Assembly: GCA_023251595.1 (NCBI GenBank)
Contig: JAHEYM010000163.1
Coordinates: 1 to 8,267 of the forward strand
Direction of reading: 5' to 3'
DNA: 8,267 nt
Source of the DNA: Bacteroidota bacterium
GTDB lineage: Bacteria > Bacteroidota > Bacteroidia > AKYH767-A > JABDAW01
The position numbers and the translations under genes were made by a program. Numbering within the stretch: the stretch's first letter is position 1; each line of letters opens with the position of its first letter. The notes beneath the pieces were generated by a model. It was not told the origin of the DNA. It ran no database searches and worked only from the letters and a program-made list of their open reading frames with translations. Positions 1 through 4,509 of this stretch are shown here, in pieces.

Positions 1-1234
1 TAAAGCCGCTCTCAAAAAACTCGAACATTCCGATATCGATGTTATTCTGTGTGATGTAAAACTTCCGGATGGCAACGGAGTCGAGCTTTCAAAAAAAATC
101 CGGGAAAAATATCCCTTCACCGAAATCATTTTGTTGACGGCTTATGGTAATATTCCGGATAGTGTACAAGCAATCAAAAACGGAGTTTTCGACTACCTCA
201 CAAAAGGAGACGATAATAATCGGATTATTCCTCTTTTATATCGCGCTTTCGAAAAAGTGAATCTGTCGAAAAGAGTGAATCATTTGGAAAAACAATTAGG
301 CGACAAACATTCTTTTGATCGTATTATTGGTCTGTCAAAAGCAATATTGGACGCCATTGATCTTGCAAAAAAAGTATCTGAAACGGATACAACTGTTTTA
401 TTGACGGGTGAAACCGGTACGGGTAAAGAAGTTTTTGCTCAGGCAATTCATGGGGAAAGCAACCGGAGTAAAAATCCGTTTGTTGCGATAAATTGTTCTG
501 CATTTAGCAAAGATCTTCTGGAAAGTGAGATGTTCGGACATAGAGCCGGAGCCTTCACGGGTGCTATAAAAGATCAGAAAGGTCTCTTCGAAGAAGCCAA
601 TCAGGGCACTATTTTTTTAGATGAAATTGGTGAAATGAGTGTTGAATTACAAGCTAAACTTTTACGAATAATTGAAACCGGAGAATTTATTAAAGTCGGC
701 GGTACCAAACCGACCAAAGTAAATGTTCGGATTATTTCCGCAACCAATCGCGATCTAAAAAAGGAGGTCGAAACCGGAACCTTTCGGAAAGATTTATATT
801 ATCGTTTGTCTGTTTTTCAAATAGAACTGCCGGCACTTCGCGACAGATCGAAAGACATTCCGCTTTTTGTTGATCATTTTTTGAAATCATTTTCTACAAA
901 AATAAACAAGAAAATTTTTTCTGTTACGGATGAAGCTTTACAGAAATTAATTCAACATACCTATCCCGGCAATATACGTGAACTGAAAAATATTATTGAA
1001 CGTGCTGTGATTATTGAAAACTCAGATCGGTTAACCATAAATAGTTTGCCTCTCGAGCTTCAGGTCTCTAGCTCCCTTTCTCCAACATTGTCCGCTTTTG
1101 ATCTGTCGAGTGTCGAAAAACTTCATATTCTCAAAGTCCTCAACTATACAAAGGGCAATAAAACCGAAGCGGCAAAATTAATGAATATCGGGCTGACAAC
1201 CTTATATCGTAAAATCGAAGAATATAAAATCTAA
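1..1234 (+). CDS. Sigma-54-dependent response regulator (NtrC/AtoC family), 5' end missing
   Basis: This is a two-component response regulator that would activate RNA polymerase carrying sigma-54. The reading frame is open from base 2, so the receiver domain is cut by the window edge. The TTG at 131 lies inside that domain and is not the real start. Seen: the receiver motif CDVKLPDGNG, with the likely phospho-acceptor Asp at 53-55, the LLTAYG strand near 131-148, and the conserved Lys of YLTKG at 203-205. An AAA+ domain follows, with Walker A GETGTGKE (407-430), the sigma-54 contact loop GAFTGA (548-565) and Walker B TIFLDEIGEM with its Asp at 620-622. A Fis-type helix-turn-helix closes the protein (about 1111-1231, NKTEAAKLMNIG then TTLYRK). 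All three domains look intact. Because it lies upstream of kdp, it may do the job of KdpE, but the partner kinase is not in the window and that role is inference. Confidence 0.95.
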   Translation, partial: KAALKKLEHSDIDVILCDVKLPDGNGVELSKKIREKYPFTEIILLTAYGNIPDSVQAIKNGVFDYLTKGDDNNRIIPLLYRAFEKVNLSKRVNHLEKQLGDKHSFDRIIGLSKAILDAIDLAKKVSETDTTVLLTGETGTGKEVFAQAIHGESNRSKNPFVAINCSAFSKDLLESEMFGHRAGAFTGAIKDQKGLFEEANQGTIFLDEIGEMSVELQAKLLRIIETGEFIKVGGTKPTKVNVRIISATNRDLKKEVETGTFRKDLYYRLSVFQIELPALRDRSKDIPLFVDHFLKSFSTKINKKIFSVTDEALQKLIQHTYPGNIRELKNIIERAVIIENSDRLTINSLPLELQVSSSLSPTLSAFDLSSVEKLHILKVLNYTKGNKTEAAKLMNIGLTTLYRKIEEYKI

Positions 1235-1245
1235 ACAGAAGTAAT

Positions 1246-1668
1246 ATGGATAAAATTATTTCGAAAAAATATTTAGATGAATTAACGTACAACGTTATTG
1301 GTGCTGCTATTGACGTACATAAAGAGTTAGGCCCAGGATTGCTTGAAAGTGTGTATCAGCGTTGTTTGTTTGAGGAATTTAAATTAAGAAATATTCTTTT
1401 CAAGTCCCAACTGATTGTTGCGATTAAGTATAAACATCTTGAATTGGAGGCAGAATTGAGATGTGACTTTTTTGTTGATGATTGTTTGGTTATTGAATTA
1501 AAAGCCGTAGATTCAATGATTCCGATCTATGACGCGCAGGTGCTGACATACATGAAATTATTAAAAGTACCAAAAGGAATTCTAATTAATTTCAATGTGA
1601 CTAATGTTTTCAAAGAAGGCCAAAAAACTTTTGTGAACGAACTATTTAGAACTCTGCCCGAACAATAA
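1246..1668 (+). CDS. GxxExxY protein, PD-(D/E)XK nuclease-like superfamily
   Basis: A 140-aa protein carrying the motif that names the family, G31-L-L-E34-S-V-Y37, just after the typical ELGPG stretch. A possible PD-(D/E)XK core follows: Asp74 (RCDFFVDD), then E84-L-K86 on the next strand (VIELKAV). This matches the superfamily's D...ExK layout. Length is normal for the family and nothing looks broken. The start is the ATG at 1246, 11 nt after the regulator's stop codon, so the two may share a transcript. Family members are small, widespread in Bacteroidota and other phyla, and have no settled function; nuclease activity has not been shown here. It lies directly before two long hairpin repeats and separates the regulator from the potassium operon. 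This suggests an accessory or mobile unit (inference). Confidence 0.9.
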   Translation: MDKIISKKYLDELTYNVIGAAIDVHKELGPGLLESVYQRCLFEEFKLRNILFKSQLIVAIKYKHLELEAELRCDFFVDDCLVIELKAVDSMIPIYDAQVLTYMKLLKVPKGILINFNVTNVFKEGQKTFVNELFRTLPEQ

Positions 1669-1672
1669 AATA

Positions 1673-1743
1673 AAACCACATAGGCACATAGAACACATAG
1701 TCATTATCTCTGTTTTCTATGTTCCTATGTTCCTATGTGGTTT
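1673..1743. repeat. Long imperfect hairpin, copy 1 (ACATAG/CTATGT units)
   Basis: The left arm (1673-1700) carries three ACATAG hexamers at 1678, 1686 and 1695. The right arm (1717-1743) carries three CTATGT hexamers at 1717, 1725 and 1733. The arms pair over about 27 nt, opening with AAACCACATAGG against CCTATGTGGTTT, with small mismatches between the hexamers. The 16-nt loop is TC-rich and ends in CTCTGTTTT. No long T tract follows on the + strand. The left flank (1661-1675) is A/T-rich, so a terminator reading on the - strand is possible. It starts 5 nt after the GxxExxY stop codon. Confidence 0.9.
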
Positions 1744-1775
1744 ATCTTTATCGGTAGAATCGCTAAAGAAAAATT

Positions 1776-1848
1776 GAACCACATAGGCACATAGAATACA
1801 TAGTCTTTATGTCTCTGTTTTCTATGTGCCTATGTTCCTATGTGGTTC
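1776..1848. repeat. Long imperfect hairpin, copy 2 (ACATAG/CTATGT units)
   Basis: This is a second copy of the preceding hairpin. ACATAG occurs at 1781, 1789 and 1798, and CTATGT at 1822, 1830 and 1838. The hexamer spacing (8 and 9 nt left, 8 and 8 nt right) is the same as in copy 1. The arms open with GAACCACATAGG against CCTATGTGGTTC. The outermost pair is G-C here where copy 1 has A-T, so pairing is kept despite the change. The 18-nt loop also ends in CTCTGTTTT. The loop is conserved as well as the stem, which points to duplication of a whole unit and not chance. Confidence 0.9.
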
Positions 1849-1857
1849 ATTTTTTTT
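1776..1857 (+). terminator. Possible terminator formed by hairpin copy 2 and T tract
   Basis: The right arm of hairpin copy 2 ends at about 1848 and is followed almost at once by eight T residues (1850-1857). That is the shape of a rho-independent terminator on the + strand, although the stem is much longer and less GC-rich than usual. It would end a transcript carrying the response regulator and GxxExxY genes. Confidence 0.5.
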
Positions 1858-1913
1858 CTGCCATCAAAAAGAACCTCCTAAAGTTTTAGATTTAATTTTC
1901 CATTTTGAAAATC

Positions 1914-1939
1914 ACCCTGCCAAAACGGTAGGGTTTTTT
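1914..1939 (+). terminator. Compact intrinsic terminator
   Basis: The stem ACCCTGCC (1914-1921) pairs with GGTAGGGT (1927-1934) through seven Watson-Crick pairs and one G-T wobble. The loop is AAAAC and six T residues follow (1934-1939). This is a classical rho-independent terminator. It is 56 nt past the T tract of hairpin copy 2, so upstream transcription is probably stopped before the 93-aa gene and the kdp operon. Confidence 0.75.
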
Positions 1940-1960
1940 GTTAGCTGTTGTTTCTAACAA
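1938..1960. repeat. Small perfect inverted repeat
   Basis: TTGTTAG (1938-1944) and CTAACAA (1954-1960) are perfect inverted copies separated by nine bases. The repeat begins inside the T tract of the preceding terminator. It could be an operator, a second small hairpin or chance. Confidence 0.4.
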
Positions 1961-2009
1961 TTCTCAATAATCCATATTCTACAAGGGTCTTGGGGCTTCT
2001 CCTTTTAAC

Positions 2010-2048
2010 AGGCATCCGAATTGACAAGCGCAGGCACAACCCTAAAAT
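2010..2048 (+). promoter_or_regulatory. Weak promoter candidates before the 93-aa gene
   Basis: Two overlapping and mutually exclusive readings are visible. The first is sigma-54-like: AGGCAT (2010-2015), five bases, then TTGA (2021-2024). It keeps the GG of the -24 element at correct spacing but has GA where the -12 element needs GC. The second resembles the general bacterial consensus: TTGACA (2021-2026), a 16-nt spacer and TAAAAT (2043-2048). That second form is not the usual Bacteroidota promoter and would start transcription only a few bases before the ATG at 2059. Neither is strong. Confidence 0.2.
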
Positions 2049-2058
2049 AATTACCAAA

Positions 2059-2340
2059 ATGAAAACGCACACCAACAACATTTACAAACAAATGCAACGA
2101 TTTGCAAATGTTACCAAAACCTTGATTATGCAAGGCAATATTAAACGGGCAAAACGATGTCTCCAAACGGCAGAATATCTCCTGACCCAAGGTACTACTG
2201 AAGTTAAAAATGCTATTGCAGATGTGTATGTGTACTCAGTCTCGAGCTTTCTGGAAGTATGTCATTGTAATATAAAAGACTTGTTTCCCGAGAAGCTCAG
2301 TAACGCCTACAAAAAACAAATTAATGCAAATTATCCGTAA
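2059..2340 (+). CDS. Small helical protein of unknown function (possibly DUF7674-like)
   Basis: A 93-aa soluble protein with no signal peptide or membrane span. The start is the ATG at 2059, in the A-rich context accaaaATG used by neighbouring genes. The frame is open 37 codons further back to a TTG at 1948, but that stretch overlaps a hairpin and looks non-coding. The middle (residues 26-43, GNIKRAKRCLQTAEYLL) looks like a helix pair and loosely like a tetratricopeptide unit. The C-terminal half holds VYVYSVSSFLE and the LFPEKL segment. Cys34, Cys68 and Cys70 are present, with no clear metal-site pattern. I have an impression of similar proteins of about 90-120 aa in Bacteroidota, possibly under the name DUF7674, but cannot confirm it. 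It sits 116 nt before the kdp micro-genes and may belong to that system (inference). Confidence 0.75.
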   Translation: MKTHTNNIYKQMQRFANVTKTLIMQGNIKRAKRCLQTAEYLLTQGTTEVKNAIADVYVYSVSSFLEVCHCNIKDLFPEKLSNAYKKQINANYP

Positions 2341-2376
2341 AAGCGTGATAAATCTCACTTCAAAACTTGTCCGCTG

Positions 2377-2410
2377 TCAAGAAATTGGCTTGAACACATC
2401 TCTATATTTG
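2377..2410 (+). promoter_or_regulatory. Candidate kdp promoter (-7 TATATTTG) with inverted repeat upstream
   Basis: TATATTTG (2403-2410) fits the Bacteroidota -7 consensus TAnnTTTG exactly. The TTTG-type -33 box is not at the usual distance. In its place is a perfect 5-bp inverted repeat, TCAAG (2377-2381) and CTTGA (2389-2393), around a 7-nt centre, which could be an activator or repressor site. Transcription would start near 2417, giving a leader of about 40 nt before the first micro-gene at 2457. A -24-like TTGGC (2385-2389) is also present, but without a -12 GC at the right spacing. Confidence 0.35.
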
Positions 2411-2456
2411 CACTCTGAGTGAAGTCACAATTAAATAGCTTATATATAATAATAAA

Positions 2457-2540
2457 ATGGCAACTCCAATTCTAATCATCGTAGGGCTTCTTGGATTTGC
2501 CCTTTTTTATAAATCCATCGATTGGTTCGATAAAATTTAA
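2457..2540 (+). CDS. 27-aa single-span membrane micro-protein at the head of the kdp operon
   Basis: A short gene starting at the ATG at 2457 (context aataaaATG). It encodes a hydrophobic stretch at about residues 4-18 (PILIIVGLLGFALFY), then a short amphipathic tail KSIDWFDKI. This is one inner-membrane helix with the tail on one face. It is not KdpF, which is the next gene 17 nt downstream. Position, size and start context argue that it is a real protein and the first cistron of kdp. A plausible role is a small accessory subunit or assembly factor of the Kdp complex, or a regulator (inference). I cannot name a family with certainty. Confidence 0.65.
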   Translation: MATPILIIVGLLGFALFYKSIDWFDKI

Positions 2541-2557
2541 CTTCTAACAAAAACAAC

Positions 2558-2635
2558 ATGTTCGTTCTCTTTATCATCGCATTACTTATGTTTGGGTACA
2601 TGGCTTATGTGCTGGTCAAACCGGAAAAATTTTAA
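2558..2635 (+). CDS. kdpF: KdpF, small subunit of the K+-transporting ATPase
   Basis: A 25-aa membrane peptide with one hydrophobic helix (FVLFIIALLMFGYMAYVLV), ending in the KPEKF tail. The tail and the helix-Y-x-x-Y-x-L pattern match KdpF, which ends in a similar (K/R)PE-F motif in many bacteria. KdpF is known to stabilise the KdpABC complex in the inner membrane by packing against KdpA. The ATG at 2558 follows an A-rich leader. The stop codon is 6 nt before the GTG of the next small gene and 136 nt before kdpA, which is the expected place for kdpF. Confidence 0.85.
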   Translation: MFVLFIIALLMFGYMAYVLVKPEKF

Positions 2636-2641
2636 AGAAAG

Positions 2642-2752
2642 GTGAAATGGAAAAAAGCAAAAGATATGGTCATTATAACGCTCCTCATCCTTCTTACGGT
2701 GTCAATGTTATATATCGTTTTTATCAAGGTCGGATATCTATTCCATAAGTAA
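2642..2752 (+). CDS. 36-aa single-span membrane micro-protein between kdpF and kdpA
   Basis: The frame from the GTG at 2642 encodes a lysine-rich N-terminus (KWKKAKD), a long hydrophobic helix (residues 9-31, MVIITLLILLTVSMLYIVF then IKVG) and a basic tail ending LFHK. Positive charges at both ends leave the topology open. The start is uncertain: an in-frame ATG at 2666 would give 28 aa. A second frame from the ATG at 2647 encodes 33 polar residues (to 2748) that look like nothing in particular. I prefer the GTG frame because the product is a clean membrane helix among other micro-membrane proteins. The stop lies 19 nt before kdpA. Function is unknown; an extra Kdp subunit or regulator is possible. 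Confidence 0.5.
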   Translation: MKWKKAKDMVIITLLILLTVSMLYIVFIKVGYLFHK

Positions 2753-2771
2753 CAAATAAGATCATAATAAG

Positions 2772-4499
2772 ATGAATACGGAAATAACAGGAATCATTTT
2801 TATTTTTCTTACAACACTTGTTCTGTCCTACCCACTTGGCAAGTATATAGCTAAGATATTTTCGGGAGATAAAACACTTCTCGATCCGGTTTTTAATCCG
2901 CTGGAGAAAATATTTTTCCGTCTCAGCGGAATTGATGCTTCGAAAGAGATGACATGGAAACAGAGTCTGGTAGCGTTACTGGTAATTAATGCAGTTTGGT
3001 TTTTGCTTTCCATGTTTGTTTTGATGTGCCAGGGTTGGCTTCCACTCAATCCCGATGGTAATCCATCCATGACTGCTGACTGTGCTTTTAATACAACCAT
3101 CAGTTTTGTATCTAATACCAATCTTCAGCATTATTCGGGTGAGTCTGGCACAACATATTTATCGCAATTGTTGCTCATGTTGTTTCAGTTCATCAGTGCC
3201 GGAACAGGAATAGCAGCTTGTGCAATTGTATTTAATGCTTTGAGAGAAAGAACGGCAGACAAACTCGGTAATTTCTACAACTATTTCCTTAAATCATGCA
3301 CCAGAATATTATTGCCACTTTCTATAGTCGTTGCTGTCATTTTAATTTTCCGTGGTTCGCCGATGACATTCGATGGGAAGGATACCACCATTAGCATGCA
3401 AGGCGATACATTAAATGTGAGCACCGGTCCGGCTGCCGCGATGATCGCTATCAAACAACTCGGAACGAATGGTGGTGGTTATTTCGGAGCAAATTCAGCA
3501 GTACCATTCGAAAATCCCGATTATCTCACAAATATAGTTGAGAACGCGAGCATTTTTCTCATTCCGGCGGCATTGGTTTTTGCATTGGGATTTTATTTGC
3601 GCAGAAAAAAATTGGCGTGGATGATTTTTGGTGTGATGACTGTTTGTTCCTTAATATTAATTGCACCGACCGTCTATTATGAGATGAAAGGAAATCCCGC
3701 TATCGAAAAAATGGGAATTTCCCAACCGCTCGGAAATATGGAAGGGAAAGAAGTGCGGTTCGGTCCCGCAGCTTCTGCACTTTGGGAAATAACAACAACA
3801 AATACTTCCAATGGTTCTGTGAATTCCATGCACGATAGTTCTATGCCAATATCCGGCATGAATGCGATGCTCGGAATGATGATTAATGCAATATATGGCG
3901 GAGTGGGAGTCGGATTTCTGAATTTTTTTATATTTATTATCATCGCTGTTTTTATCAGCGGATTAATGGTTGGTCGCACCCCTGAATTTCTCGGTAAAAA
4001 AATAGAAGCACGGGAAGTAAAAATCGCCATGATCATATTTCTCATTCACCCCTTGCTGATAATGACAGGTACAGCATTGGCGAGCGGGTTGGCTGCAATC
4101 GACGCACCCATGGGTTGGTGGTATGCGGGAAATGCAACCGGGTGGTTGAATAATCCCGGTCATCACGGTTTCAGCGAAATGCTCTATGAATATACGTCTT
4201 CATCTGCCAATAACGGAAGCGGTTTCGAGGGACTCGGCGATGGAAATCCGTTCTGGAATATTACCTGTGGAATCGTCATGTTACTTTCACGTTTTCTCCC
4301 GATAGTTGGTCCCGTTGCTATTGCAGGTTTATTAGCACAGAAGAAATATATTCCTGAAAGTTCAGGAACATTAAAAACAGATACTGGAACATTTGGAATG
4401 ATGGTTTTCGCAATTATTGCTGTATTGGTTGGATTATCATTCTTCACCGCTCTCGCATTGGGACCATTAGCAGAACACTTTACCTTGTTTGCAAAGTAA
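2772..4499 (+). CDS. kdpA: KdpA, potassium-binding and channel-like subunit of the K+-transporting ATPase
   Basis: A 575-aa inner-membrane protein (E. coli KdpA is 557 aa) that binds K+ from the periplasm and passes it to KdpB. It starts at the ATG at 2772 with a first membrane helix, ITGIIFIFLTTLVLSYPLGKY. The four selectivity-filter repeats of this channel-like family can all be seen: SNTNLQHYSGES (residues 114-125), GTNGGGYFGANSA (231-243), TTTNTSNGSVNSMHD (341-355) and TSSSANNGSGFEG (475-487). The glycines that line the filter are present. One difference from E. coli is ANSAVPFENP in place of ANSAHPFENP, with Val at 244. Ten bases separate its stop codon from kdpB. Full length, no sign of damage. 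Confidence 0.98.
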   Translation: MNTEITGIIFIFLTTLVLSYPLGKYIAKIFSGDKTLLDPVFNPLEKIFFRLSGIDASKEMTWKQSLVALLVINAVWFLLSMFVLMCQGWLPLNPDGNPSMTADCAFNTTISFVSNTNLQHYSGESGTTYLSQLLLMLFQFISAGTGIAACAIVFNALRERTADKLGNFYNYFLKSCTRILLPLSIVVAVILIFRGSPMTFDGKDTTISMQGDTLNVSTGPAAAMIAIKQLGTNGGGYFGANSAVPFENPDYLTNIVENASIFLIPAALVFALGFYLRRKKLAWMIFGVMTVCSLILIAPTVYYEMKGNPAIEKMGISQPLGNMEGKEVRFGPAASALWEITTTNTSNGSVNSMHDSSMPISGMNAMLGMMINAIYGGVGVGFLNFFIFIIIAVFISGLMVGRTPEFLGKKIEAREVKIAMIIFLIHPLLIMTGTALASGLAAIDAPMGWWYAGNATGWLNNPGHHGFSEMLYEYTSSSANNGSGFEGLGDGNPFWNITCGIVMLLSRFLPIVGPVAIAGLLAQKKYIPESSGTLKTDTGTFGMMVFAIIAVLVGLSFFTALALGPLAEHFTLFAK

Positions 4500-4509
4500 T
4501 AAAGAGATC

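Larger units (their letters stand above)
1669..2058. other. Structured intergenic region between the GxxExxY gene and the 93-aa protein gene
   Basis: These 390 bases carry no convincing gene. They hold, in order, two copies of a long imperfect hairpin (1673-1743 and 1776-1848), a T tract after the second copy, a 53-nt AT-rich stretch with nothing recognisable (about 1860-1912), a compact terminator hairpin (1914-1939), a perfect 7-bp inverted repeat (1938-1960), and weak promoter-like sequence before the ATG at 2059. The frame of the next gene stays open back to about 1945, but only a TTG could start it there. I treat 1945-2058 as leader, not coding. Confidence 0.7.

Noticed and set aside
1673..1848. 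CRISPR array
   Set aside because: The repeated units are palindromic hairpin arms with 2-3 nt spacing and two tandem copies, not direct repeats with unique spacers.
1938..1960. Integron attC site
   Set aside because: TTGTTAG...CTAACAA superficially recalls attC core pairing, but the GTTRRRY/RYYYAAC cores and the second box pair are absent, and there is no integrase or cassette array.
1948..2058. N-terminal extension of the 93-aa protein from a TTG at 1948
   Set aside because: It would begin inside an inverted repeat next to a terminator, lacks an ATG and shows no conserved-looking sequence. The ATG at 2059 has the A-rich context used by the neighbours.
2005..2190. Minus-strand open frames here and across kdpA, kdpB and the porin
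   Set aside because: They lie opposite well-supported genes or the 93-aa gene, have no family motifs, and look like shadows of the + strand coding frame.
2445..2450. TATAAT just before the first micro-gene
   Set aside because: It lies in a simple TA-rich run, has no -35 partner at proper spacing and would give an almost leaderless RNA. Bacteroidota usually use TAnnTTTG.
2647..2748. Polar 33-aa peptide in an alternative frame of the third micro-gene
   Set aside because: It has no recognisable features, while the overlapping frame encodes a clean membrane helix in an operon of membrane proteins. Kept as an open question in the findings.
4489..4509. kdpB start at the TTG at 4489
   Set aside because: It overlaps the end of kdpA and adds seven residues not typical of KdpB. 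The ATG at 4510 fits family length and operon spacing.
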